Assembly (NCBI GenBank): GCA_031266895.1
Contig: JAISAD010000117.1
Coordinates: forward strand, 1 to 29,437
Reading direction: 5' to 3'
DNA from: Bacteroidales bacterium
GTDB lineage: Bacteria > Bacteroidota > Bacteroidia > Bacteroidales > WCHB1-69
DNA: 29,437 nucleotides
Position numbers and translations under genes: made by a program. The notes beneath the pieces were generated by a model. That model was not told the origin of the DNA. It searched no databases and saw only the letters and a program-made list of their open reading frames with translations. How positions within the stretch are numbered: the stretch's first letter is position 1; the number at the start of each line of letters is the position of its first letter. Below, in pieces: positions 1 to 7,420 of the stretch.

Positions 1-3000
1 TTCTAATTGTGCAATTTGTAACCCATTAACAGTAAATATTTTAATATAAGATTTCGTGTTTTGAGCGGTATATTCAAAATGGAGGTCCTGAGTGAACGGA
101 TTCGGATATACTTTGCAGGGTGCGGATTGCGGATTGCGGTAAGTATCAATTCCGAGTTCACCGGCGAAAGTTAAGGATACGTTGTCAAGTGTAGCGTTCG
201 CTTCGGGAATGCCGGAATAAATTGAGAATTGCAGTAAGCCGACACTTTTTTGAAAGGGAACGAATATGCTGCCTGCTTCTGTCCACTGATTTTGCGCTTC
301 AAGCGTATCCGTGAAAAGAAGCACTGTTGGGGCATTGTTTTCATCTAATGTATAAAGATTTACAATAAGAGGAGTGTCAAACGCTTTGTAGTGAAAATTC
401 AATTGATAGTAGCCAGCGGGAATTTGTGTGATAATTTGTGCCATAAAAGGCGTAAATGAGCAGGCGCGATTGCCTTCAAAAGGATTTAATAAGGTGATAT
501 TTCCGATAGAATTATCTCCAGGAGTCCATGAAGAGAGCAGTAATTCGCCACTGTTGTTTCGAGGCATATCGGCTTCAAAATCTCCATTAGCTACTAAATT
601 GGTTTGTTTGGGAGTGAGTAATTGATTATCAATCCATGCGGCACGCTGGTGCAGGAATTGTTTGAAAACAGCAATCTCTTCTTCCCATGTATTTAACTGA
701 TAATAGGTGTTTTCGTAATTGCAATTCCATACTTTTGCTTCTCTGGCATGTGCTTCGGTTAGTTGAGCTTGCCAAAGGTCAATGAGGTTGTCGAATTTTT
801 CGTTGGTAATTTTAGTGGTTCTTAGTGCGCTCCAGGCATGGCATAGCCCTTGATGAAAATCTTTATTATTTAACAGTACGGAGAACCAGAAGGGTACGGC
901 AGGCAGGCTGTCGAAACGATTGGTATTCCAGGCCCATCCTTCAGTTGACCATACGTCGTAGAGTGGCGTATTGCCGGTTTTGGACAATAGTTCCGTGCTG
1001 CTCAATTGCATTTTTTCGTTTTCTTTTTTAGAAATTGCCAGATGTGTGCGATAGGCATTTGCATTTCTGAGCAACTCCATGGAGAGAATATAGGTGTAGA
1101 ACGAAGCCGTATCGATATACATCAAGTAGTTGTCTGTCTCCGACATGATAGCATTTTCAAAAGTGTGATAATATTGGGTAGCAAGCGCTTCCATTTGGGG
1201 CGTTCTTTCCATATCTGCAGGGAAAATGTAGCCATAGTGGGTAGAATCCTCTATGGAGTGGCCAAACAGGTCAAGATTGGGTAAAATGGCGCTAAAATCA
1301 TTATCATTATTTACATCTATCACAAAAGTATTCTCTCCATCGTGCGGTGTCGATATTTCCAAAGTTTGTGCTATATCCTGTTGCGGCACAATAATATAAA
1401 TGCCTTGATATACATTATTGATCAGCAATTCCAAGGCTGTGCCGCGTACATTAAAATCAGAAATGCCCTGCAAAATATTTCCAGTCACAATTCCTCTCAA
1501 AAAAGTGGGATCATTATTTGAAGATAACAGTTTCCATTGATGCGCCATTCCAAGTCCTAACAGATTGACATTTTGGTAGTTATTGCTATTATCTTTGGTG
1601 TATAGAACAAAACTTTTCTTATCGTCTGCTGAGGGAACGAGTTCCAGATGAATATTGCCATGATATTGAATGACAGTGGAATCCAGAATATTTATGGGAT
1701 TTAAGTCGGTAATTCTATTTTTCATTCCATTTGTTCTGTAAATCAACGACATGAGCGTTTCTGTGTTTCCGGTAGCAGAAAAACTGTTGTTTACATTGAA
1801 AAGCATGATTGGTAAATTTGTTGAAGATATATCTGTTTTAACATCGGGATGATATGCGTAATTGCTTTCCGGTTGCTGGAAAAAAGCAATACTGTCTAAA
1901 TAGACTCTGGTATTTCCGCCAAAACTGGAATTATAAGTTTCAAATTTAATATCGCAAACTCCGGAAGAGATTGGAATATTTTGCACTGTGATTTCCTGAA
2001 ATTGATTGTTATTGTTGATATTATAAGTTACAGGAGAACCGTTCATGGGGGTAATTACCACCTTTACATTGGGGGTTTCTACGGTTCTTACCCATGCTTT
2101 AAGAGTATAGTTTCCCTTATTCAATTCAGTCAGCGTTTGCCTGGCAGAAGCATTATTGTCACGAAACGAAAGGTTGTAAGTCCCGTTTAGAGGGGAAGTG
2201 GTGGACAGTCCAACATTCCCATTTAATATCCAGCAGGAGAACGAAATATTATTGTTATAGGGGCCGCGTTTCATATCGCTGTCAAAATTGCCATTTCTAA
2301 TCAGATTAGCCGGGGTACTTGTCAATAATTGGGAATCCATCCATGTCACGCGCTTGCTAATCCATCTGCGTAAATAGTTCAGTTCATCGATCCAGCTTTC
2401 GCTGATATAATAGTTAGGCCAAACATGGCTTCCCCAATAGGGCCATATTGCGAAATTGCGTCCGGAGGCTTCCTGAAGCAACGCTTGCAGAGAATCAATT
2501 TTATTTTGCAGACTTTGATCCGAAAAGCTGGTTTCACGAAAATATGCCCAACGCTCCCGCATTTCCATGCGAAAAACTTCATCTTCCAATAGTCTTTTGA
2601 AAAAGAAGGGAATCATATTGCCATCTCCAAGGGCAGAGGGCACGCCATTCATATTCCATTGCCATCCTTCTGTGCTCCATCCCTCGTAGTAATCGGCATT
2701 TCCCATTGATAAATTAAAATCCCAAATGGAGAATTTGAAATGCGGATCCACATTATCTCTGTATTTATAGAATGGCGAACTCAAACGGTAGCCGTCCACA
2801 TTGTGTCCAAACTCTTGTGCCAGCATAAAATCAATGATAGAAGTTACATCCAGCTCTTTTCGATAGCCTCGTACAGGGTCTTTGAAATCGTTTCCTGCAA
2901 TAGTGTTTTCCATCAGATGCACTCTGTTTTCAATATAATTTTTTTGAGTTTGCATGCCATCCTGATAATCCTCATATTCAGGATATTTATATTGATAACA

Positions 3001-3747
3001 GGTACTTTGACTCAAATTATTTCCATATAAATCTTTCGGATGATAATTGCACCAGAAAACAGGCTCATCGTTGCGGTCCATTTCGAGATGGTATCCACCG
3101 GTGAGGTTGTTTCCCGAAGCGCTGGGTTTGGGAATATTTATACGATTGTCGCCTCTATCCACTTTGGCGGTCATAATATAGATGCCTTGATATACGCCGT
3201 TGAGTACCAGTTCACAAAATTTTCCATGTGGCGTATAATCCAGATAAGGACGCATCAAATCAAAAATAAGCACATCGCGTATCATGCTTCTATCATTATA
3301 AGGGGCAAGCAATTCCCAATCCTTATCGGCGCCTATGCCTAACATATTTACATCAATATTGCTTCCGCTGGCATCTTGGGTTTTCAAACTGAATGGTTTT
3401 TTGGGGGAACTGCCGAAAGAGGAATTTCCTCTATATTTTATGGCTATATGGCCGCGATAACTAATAATATTGGGGTTGCTCCAATTGGAAGAAACGGTAT
3501 CGGTCAGATAATTTCTGGTTCCGTCAGTACGATAAACCACCGTCATAATGGCATCAATGCGCCGATCCTGCTCTTTGCTTGCCATCACTTCATTCAAATT
3601 AATGACTACTACAGGCAGATTGGAAGAAGCAAGAGGAAAACTCTGGGTTGGATGATAGGGATATTTAGGGTCATTTATTGCAAAAACATGACCGGCAATG
3701 AACAGTAAAGAAAGAATACTCGCAAAAAAATGAAATAAATGCTTCAT
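1..3747 (-). CDS. Secreted tandem CotH-kinase-like protein with T9SS C-terminal domain (3' end beyond window)
   Basis: The frame is open for 1249 codons from ATG at 3747 to the left edge, with no stop, so the C-terminus is missing. A signal peptide (about residues 1-23, ending HVFA) is followed by a complete CotH module (about 45-475). Its family landmarks are YRGNSSF, PKKPF (115-119), LNGVYQGIYI, VDGYR (D318) and IWDFN (341-345, D343). A beta-rich galactose-binding-like module (about 478-620) follows. A second CotH copy (about 640-1010) and a second such module (about 1015-1165) come next. From about 1211 a type A sorting domain begins (KVYPNPF). CotH proteins are atypical protein kinases; Bacteroidota members are exported. 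In copy 2 the two active-site acids are replaced (N897, E919), so it is probably a pseudokinase. Copy 1 has A194 where relatives usually carry Glu before Lys. Export by T9SS follows from the tail; kinase activity and substrate are inferred. Confidence 0.9.
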   Translation of the reverse strand, partial: MKHLFHFFASILSLLFIAGHVFAINDPKYPYHPTQSFPLASSNLPVVVINLNEVMASKEQDRRIDAIMTVVYRTDGTRNYLTDTVSSNWSNPNIISYRGHIAIKYRGNSSFGSSPKKPFSLKTQDASGSNIDVNMLGIGADKDWELLAPYNDRSMIRDVLIFDLMRPYLDYTPHGKFCELVLNGVYQGIYIMTAKVDRGDNRINIPKPSASGNNLTGGYHLEMDRNDEPVFWCNYHPKDLYGNNLSQSTCYQYKYPEYEDYQDGMQTQKNYIENRVHLMENTIAGNDFKDPVRGYRKELDVTSIIDFMLAQEFGHNVDGYRLSSPFYKYRDNVDPHFKFSIWDFNLSMGNADYYEGWSTEGWQWNMNGVPSALGDGNMIPFFFKRLLEDEVFRMEMRERWAYFRETSFSDQSLQNKIDSLQALLQEASGRNFAIWPYWGSHVWPNYYISESWIDELNYLRRWISKRVTWMDSQLLTSTPANLIRNGNFDSDMKRGPYNNNISFSCWILNGNVGLSTTSPLNGTYNLSFRDNNASARQTLTELNKGNYTLKAWVRTVETPNVKVVITPMNGSPVTYNINNNNQFQEITVQNIPISSGVCDIKFETYNSSFGGNTRVYLDSIAFFQQPESNYAYHPDVKTDISSTNLPIMLFNVNNSFSATGNTETLMSLIYRTNGMKNRITDLNPINILDSTVIQYHGNIHLELVPSADDKKSFVLYTKDNSNNYQNVNLLGLGMAHQWKLLSSNNDPTFLRGIVTGNILQGISDFNVRGTALELLINNVYQGIYIIVPQQDIAQTLEISTPHDGENTFVIDVNNDNDFSAILPNLDLFGHSIEDSTHYGYIFPADMERTPQMEALATQYYHTFENAIMSETDNYLMYIDTASFYTYILSMELLRNANAYRTHLAISKKENEKMQLSSTELLSKTGNTPLYDVWSTEGWAWNTNRFDSLPAVPFWFSVLLNNKDFHQGLCHAWSALRTTKITNEKFDNLIDLWQAQLTEAHAREAKVWNCNYENTYYQLNTWEEEIAVFKQFLHQRAAWIDNQLLTPKQTNLVANGDFEADMPRNNSGELLLSSWTPGDNSIGNITLLNPFEGNRACSFTPFMAQIITQIPAGYYQLNFHYKAFDTPLIVNLYTLDENNAPTVLLFTDTLEAQNQWTEAGSIFVPFQKSVGLLQFSIYSGIPEANATLDNVSLTFAGELGIDTYRNPQSAPCKVYPNPFTQDLHFEYTAQNTKSYIKIFTVNGLQIAQLE

Positions 3748-3767
3748 AATGTTTTAACTTTTTAATG

Positions 3768-4760
3768 CTATGGCATGATAATTATATTGGTTGCAAAAAT
3801 ACAAAAAATAATGAATGTATAGCTTTTATTTTTTTTAATGCATTTTTTTAAGCGCCAATACATTTTAACAAGAATGTTTCGGCTGCAATGCCACATTGCT
3901 ACTTCATATTTTTCGCCACCAAATCCGCGATAGAACCGGGCTATATTTTCGTTCATTGATCCATTAAAATCCAGTATAACTGGCTGATTGTCGTGTCGTT
4001 TTATATATTCATCCAGCAGAAAAAACATCGCTTTCTGTTCGACAAAGCGGGCATCGCGTCCCGAAAACCAAAACCATGTACGCTGTGCTTCTTTTAAAAA
4101 GAGCGCGCCACACAGCAATTGATTGCCCTCACTGGTTACCGTAATTATATCTAATATTCCCATTTTCAGCGATATACAAGCGATTTGTAACAAAAAACTG
4201 TAATCGGTTTCGGCAAAGTGCACCGTTTTTTCTTTTCCTCTGTTTTGTTTAAACAGTTCAATAATTTCTGCTACATTGCCATTTTCATGATATTGCAAGC
4301 CCGCCTGTGCCGTCTTTTTAAGATTGCGTTTATGATTGTTGCTATAATGCTTACATATAGTAGAATAGGATTGATTCAATGACAGTTGATGAGAGCAGAG
4401 CGTCAGTGTTTCGGTGGCTGCAGGGGTATAGTTATGGGTGTTGAGTGTCATGTCAATTTGGATAAATTGCTTTGGAATAGCCTCAAAAAAGCTACGGAGA
4501 AGGTGAGGAGGAGTGTCGGGCGGGGCAAAGAGTCCCAAACGTGACAAAAAGCGAGGGGTGTATATATAATGCATGCCCCATTTGGTGCGGCAGGGCAGGG
4601 GCATTACTGCCTCATAGTCGCCCTTAACGAGCGCACACCATTTTGGACTTGCTGCCGTAAGAAATTCATAACAGGCAAAAATGGTGGCGCCCAACGAGCG
4701 TTCAATCGCTGCATTCCACTTGATGTGGTCAATATCCTGATGTTCGATAAAACTAATCAT
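3768..4760 (-). CDS. GNAT/FemAB-like acyltransferase (BioF2-like acetyltransferase domain)
   Basis: This 330-residue protein has no signal peptide and is probably cytosolic. The pattern is that of the FemAB/Acetyltransf_6 branch of the GNAT fold. The N-terminal half carries WCALVKGDYEAVMPLP and YIYTPRFLSRLGLF. A basic segment follows, with NNHKRNLKKTAQAGL at about 142-156. The C-terminal half has GALFLKEAQRTWFWFSGRD and ends with RFYRGFGGEKYEV, the usual last strand and helix. Relatives transfer acyl or aminoacyl groups to amines, and some act on cell-wall precursors; the substrate here is unknown. The last ~20 residues (from about KKNKSYTF on) look non-homologous and are encoded by the AT-rich promoter of the next gene, so the reading frame seems to run past the ancestral end. 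It has its own candidate promoter at 4783-4790. Confidence 0.8.
   Translation of the reverse strand: MISFIEHQDIDHIKWNAAIERSLGATIFACYEFLTAASPKWCALVKGDYEAVMPLPCRTKWGMHYIYTPRFLSRLGLFAPPDTPPHLLRSFFEAIPKQFIQIDMTLNTHNYTPAATETLTLCSHQLSLNQSYSTICKHYSNNHKRNLKKTAQAGLQYHENGNVAEIIELFKQNRGKEKTVHFAETDYSFLLQIACISLKMGILDIITVTSEGNQLLCGALFLKEAQRTWFWFSGRDARFVEQKAMFFLLDEYIKRHDNQPVILDFNGSMNENIARFYRGFGGEKYEVAMWHCSRNILVKMYWRLKKCIKKNKSYTFIIFCIFATNIIIMP
3794..3801 (-). promoter_or_regulatory. Candidate -7 promoter box of the CotH gene
   Basis: Read on the minus strand this is TATTTTTG, matching the Bacteroidota -7 consensus TAnnTTTG, and it lies 46 bases upstream of the CotH ATG. It sits inside the last codons of the acyltransferase gene. 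I see no clear -33 TTTG at the usual spacing, so support rests on the -7 box and its position. Confidence 0.5.
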
Positions 4761-4782
4761 TATTCTGCGGAAAATATTGCGG

Positions 4783-4790
4783 CAAATGTA
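4783..4790 (-). promoter_or_regulatory. Candidate -7 promoter box of the acyltransferase gene
   Basis: The minus strand reads TACATTTG, an exact fit to TAnnTTTG, 22 bases upstream of the ATG at 4760. It lies at the apparent left boundary of the decayed T9SS gene on the plus strand. No convincing -33 element was found at standard spacing. Confidence 0.5.
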
Positions 4791-4796
4791 CTAAAA

Positions 4797-4924
4797 ATTT
4801 TCAATGTCACTCCGCAAGGTAGGACTACTCCTTATTATATTACGAGTTCACAACTGTTTGATGGAGCAGGACAGGGTTCACTTTTTCTTCGACAAAAACG
4901 ATTACCGGTGTTGCAACAGTTATA
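4797..4924 (+). pseudogene. Out-of-frame N-terminal remnant of a T9SS cargo gene
   Basis: One plus-strand frame (starts divisible by 3) reads like extracellular protein: FNVTPQGRTTPYYITSSQLF, then DGAGQG. The adjacent frame takes over at about 4877 with FTFSSTKTITGVATVIVNIL and continues without a break into the T9SS protein ending at 5530. A single missing base in the GGTTC at about 4875-4879 would join the two. No start codon with a signal peptide can be found before it, because the acyltransferase gene and its promoter lie immediately upstream. I read this as a 5'-truncated, frameshifted gene. A sequencing error could explain the shift but not the missing 5' end. Confidence 0.45.
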
Positions 4925-5530
4925 GTGAATATTTTAAATGGCGATATTGTAGATGCTAATATTGAATTAATGAATGGTGACCGTACTTCTGTTTTGGCTA
5001 CTACCACGTATAATACCGCAGACTTATCTACAACAGCATTCACGACAATTACATCTAATTTTCCTCAACCTGTAAGTACCCAGTCATGTTTCCTGGGAGT
5101 CTATTTTCCCGAATGGACAGAAACTTCTACGGATGTGCTTATACCTACTACAAGAGATGATTGTTCGGAAGGTACCCCCATTTATGTATTGGATCAAGGT
5201 GCGTGGACAGATGTATCTACACTCATTACTAATTTTAATGCCAATTTGTTCGTATTCCCCATTGTTGAAAGCGGCGCAGGTTTAAACCAAACGGATTTAA
5301 ACAATTTGACCTATGTTTATCCTAATCCTGCCACAGAACAAGTCATGATAGCTTCTTCCGTAAAGATGAACAAAGTTGAAATTTACAATATTGTAGGGCA
5401 ACGAGTTACAGTTAAGGATGTAAACGGCATTTCTACTTCCGTTAGTACGGCTGACTTTGCTTCCGGACAATATGTTGTAAAAATGTACACTGAAAGCGGA
5501 GTTGCAATTAAGAAAATGATTGTGAAATAA
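4925..5530 (+). CDS. T9SS type A sorting-domain protein, probable 3' remnant of a larger cargo gene
   Basis: This 201-residue frame begins at a GTG that is probably not a real start; the frame itself is open from 4862. The body (about 1-120) is a Thr/Asn-rich beta-type extracellular domain. From about residue 130 there is a textbook type A sorting domain: LTYVYPNPATEQV, then VEIYNIVGQRV, then ASGQYVVKMYTESG and a final KKMIVK. Such tails direct proteins through the type IX system to the cell surface. There is no signal peptide, which a T9SS cargo needs to reach the periplasm, so this copy should not be secreted as it stands. A strong terminator follows 16 bases after the stop. Whether it is expressed is unknown. 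Confidence 0.7.
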   Translation: MNILNGDIVDANIELMNGDRTSVLATTTYNTADLSTTAFTTITSNFPQPVSTQSCFLGVYFPEWTETSTDVLIPTTRDDCSEGTPIYVLDQGAWTDVSTLITNFNANLFVFPIVESGAGLNQTDLNNLTYVYPNPATEQVMIASSVKMNKVEIYNIVGQRVTVKDVNGISTSVSTADFASGQYVVKMYTESGVAIKKMIVK

Positions 5531-5545
5531 ACCACTGTCTATGAG

Positions 5546-5579
5546 AAAAAAGCGTTTCTTTATGAAGCGCTTTTTTTTT
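5546..5579 (+). terminator. Rho-independent terminator after the T9SS remnant
   Basis: A 13-bp stem pairs AAAAAAGCGTTTC (5546-5558) with GAAGCGCTTTTTT (5564-5576), with one G-T wobble. The loop is TTTAT, and a run of nine T (5571-5579) begins in the 3' arm. This separates the decayed gene from the lolA-like operon. A third arm, GCAAAAAAAGCG at 5591-5602, could pair with the same 3' arm. Confidence 0.8.
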
Positions 5580-5630
5580 GCAATAAAACCGCAAAAAAAG
5601 CGTTACATCACCAAAATTACCGATTGAACG

Positions 5631-6269
5631 ATGAAAAGGAAATTTCCTATTATTCTTATTATATTGCTATGTATAAATGTTTTACAGGCGCAGCCTGTCG
5701 ATTATAAAGAGGTTACTGCTACGCAAACTGCCGCCTTGTTGGAAGAAATAGCCCAAAATGCAAAAGCAATACAGTCGCTGCAAGCCGATTTTACACAGGA
5801 GAAGCGACTGACTTATCTCACGGAAACGCAAACTTCCAAAGGGATAATGTATTATAAAAATGCTAACCTGCTGCGCTGGGAATATCAAACCCCCAAAGCA
5901 TTCTCTTTTATCCTGAATAACAGCAAAATTGTAATGAAAGATGACAAGGGAACGATGCAATACAATGCCAACAGCAACAAGTCATTTAAGGCAATGAGCG
6001 AGATGATTTTGGGTATGATTAACGGCAGTAGTATCCAAAATAGCGCCACTTTTAACACTGCGCTTTACAGCAACGGCAAACAGACACTGGTAAAGCTGAT
6101 TCCGGTGCAAAAAGAGCTAAAAAAGATGTTTCAGGAGGTACTGCTCTATTTTAATCAGGATTATACCGCCTCAAAAATTGAAATGATAGAAACTTCCGGC
6201 GATAAAACCACAATCAGTTTTAGCGTTGTAAAGAAAAATATTACTTTGTCGGACACCCTTTTTAAATAG
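5631..6269 (+). CDS. LolA-like outer-membrane lipoprotein carrier protein
   Basis: The protein has 212 residues. A signal peptide (about 1-20, ending LQAQ) precedes a LolA-type half-barrel: LLEEIAQNAKAIQSLQADFT, QEKRLTYLTETQTSKGIMYY, LLRWEYQTPKAFSFILN and IVMKDDKG. LolA-like proteins chaperone lipid-anchored or hydrophobic molecules across the periplasm. In Bacteroidota a LolA homologue sits with a hotdog dehydratase and a family 2 glycosyltransferase in aryl-polyene/flexirubin-type loci. The next two genes are exactly these, with gaps of only 8 and 3 bases, so an operon is very likely. The cargo could therefore be a lipid-linked polyene or glycolipid rather than lipoproteins. I leave the symbol empty because the housekeeping lolA may be elsewhere. 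Confidence 0.85.
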   Translation: MKRKFPIILIILLCINVLQAQPVDYKEVTATQTAALLEEIAQNAKAIQSLQADFTQEKRLTYLTETQTSKGIMYYKNANLLRWEYQTPKAFSFILNNSKIVMKDDKGTMQYNANSNKSFKAMSEMILGMINGSSIQNSATFNTALYSNGKQTLVKLIPVQKELKKMFQEVLLYFNQDYTASKIEMIETSGDKTTISFSVVKKNITLSDTLFK

Positions 6270-6277
6270 CGTACATA

Positions 6278-6655
6278 ATGTTTACAAATTTACTGTATTC
6301 AATTGTAGAACAAGAAGATATAAATAATCAATGGCGCTGTCGTGTTGCATTGAATCCTCAACATGTCATTTTTCGAGTGCATTTTCCTCAAAAGGCGATT
6401 TTGCCCGGCATTTGTATTATTGAAATTTGCAAAGAATTGCTATCCAATAAATTAAATATAAATTTAACTTTACAGGAAGCTAAAAATGTGAAGTTTTTGC
6501 ATATTATTGAACCGCAATACAATAGCATTTTAGATTTTCTTTTTCATACCCAACTGGAAGCAGAAAACTTAATTACTACTATAATTGTTCGATATAACGA
6601 TGTTATATTCAGCAAATTAACCCTCATTTTCAAACAACCTGCAGTTCACAGTTAA
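6278..6655 (+). CDS. Hotdog-fold 3-hydroxyacyl-ACP dehydratase-like protein
   Basis: This short protein (125 residues) matches the FabZ/FabA-like hotdog family. HFPQKAILPGICIIEICKEL (35-54) corresponds to the central HFPxxPxxPG helix, with His35 as the likely catalytic histidine. A strand, QEAKNVKFLHIIEP, follows, then a short C-terminal sheet. Family members dehydrate 3-hydroxyacyl-ACP. Stand-alone short members in polyene and glycolipid cassettes may modify a dedicated acyl chain. The usual second catalytic acid (Glu/Asp) cannot be assigned with certainty, although E49 in the helix is a candidate. The gene begins 8 bases after the lolA-like stop and ends 3 bases before the glycosyltransferase ATG. 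Confidence 0.75.
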   Translation: MFTNLLYSIVEQEDINNQWRCRVALNPQHVIFRVHFPQKAILPGICIIEICKELLSNKLNINLTLQEAKNVKFLHIIEPQYNSILDFLFHTQLEAENLITTIIVRYNDVIFSKLTLIFKQPAVHS

Positions 6656-6658
6656 ATA

Positions 6659-7399
6659 ATGGATCAAGACTACTGCCTCATCATTCCAGCCTATAATAAT
6701 GCTGCTACGCTGCTTCAAGTGATTGATTCGGCGAAACCTTACGCAGGGTACATTATTGTGGTAAATGACGGCAGTACCGATCAAACTCAAGCGTTATTGC
6801 AAGGAGTGTCGGGGGTTGAGGTAGTGGAATATGAACGCAATAGAGGCAAGGGATATGCCTTGCGTTGCGGGTTTAAACGGGCGTTGCAGGCTGGATTTCG
6901 CTACGCCATTACCATTGATGCTGACGGACAGCATTATCCCAGCGATATCCCTTGTTTTATAGAAGCCATAGCCGCTGTGCCCGACTCGCTGTTGATAGGT
7001 AGCCGTTTGCTGCAACAGGAAAATATGCCGGCAAAAAACAGTTTTGCCAACCGTTTTTCCAATTTTTGGTATCATTTGCAAACGTTGCATGGCTTGCCCG
7101 ATACTCAATCCGGATTTCGACTCTATCCCATTCAAAAAATGCGCAGGATGCACTTTTTTTGTAATCGCTACGAAGCTGAATTAGAGATGCTGGTGCGCCT
7201 CAGCTGGAGATTTATTACTGTAAAAGCTATCCCTGTTTCGGTCTATTATGCCCCTGTCGGCGAGCGTGTAAGTCATTTTCGCCCATTTCGCGACTTTTTC
7301 AGAATATCCATGTTGAATACGTTGCTCACGCTGATTGCCATTGTCTATTTTTATCCCAAATGGATGGTTTATAAATTTTGTACTCTTGCCAAAATATGA
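6659..7399 (+). CDS. Family 2 glycosyltransferase (dolichyl-phosphate mannose synthase-like)
   Basis: The 246-residue protein has a GT-A fold. The start CLIIPAYNNAATL is followed by VVNDGSTDQT (35-43), a nucleotide-sugar site RNRGKGYALRCGFKRAL, and the metal-binding DADGQH (87-92). The SGFRLYP segment and a late EAELEMLVR also fit polyprenyl-phosphate-linked family 2 enzymes. A hydrophobic C-terminal segment (about 218-240) suggests membrane association. It lies third in the lolA-like/dehydratase/GT2 cassette. Such enzymes transfer a sugar from a nucleotide donor to a lipid carrier; donor and acceptor cannot be read from sequence. mfd follows within 22 bases and is probably cotranscribed. Confidence 0.88.
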   Translation: MDQDYCLIIPAYNNAATLLQVIDSAKPYAGYIIVVNDGSTDQTQALLQGVSGVEVVEYERNRGKGYALRCGFKRALQAGFRYAITIDADGQHYPSDIPCFIEAIAAVPDSLLIGSRLLQQENMPAKNSFANRFSNFWYHLQTLHGLPDTQSGFRLYPIQKMRRMHFFCNRYEAELEMLVRLSWRFITVKAIPVSVYYAPVGERVSHFRPFRDFFRISMLNTLLTLIAIVYFYPKWMVYKFCTLAKI

Positions 7400-7420
7400 T
7401 CATTGCAAATTAAAAATAAA

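Noticed and set aside
1..3700. Many plus-strand frames of 60-118 residues
   Set aside because: They are shadows of the large minus-strand CotH gene, which is open through the whole stretch and carries domain motifs end to end.
4804..4960. A plus-strand frame starting MSLRKVGLLLIILRV, which looks like a signal peptide before the T9SS remnant
   Set aside because: It is about 50 residues, turns Cys/Arg-rich and stops. The frame divisible by 3 reads more like the missing part of the T9SS protein.
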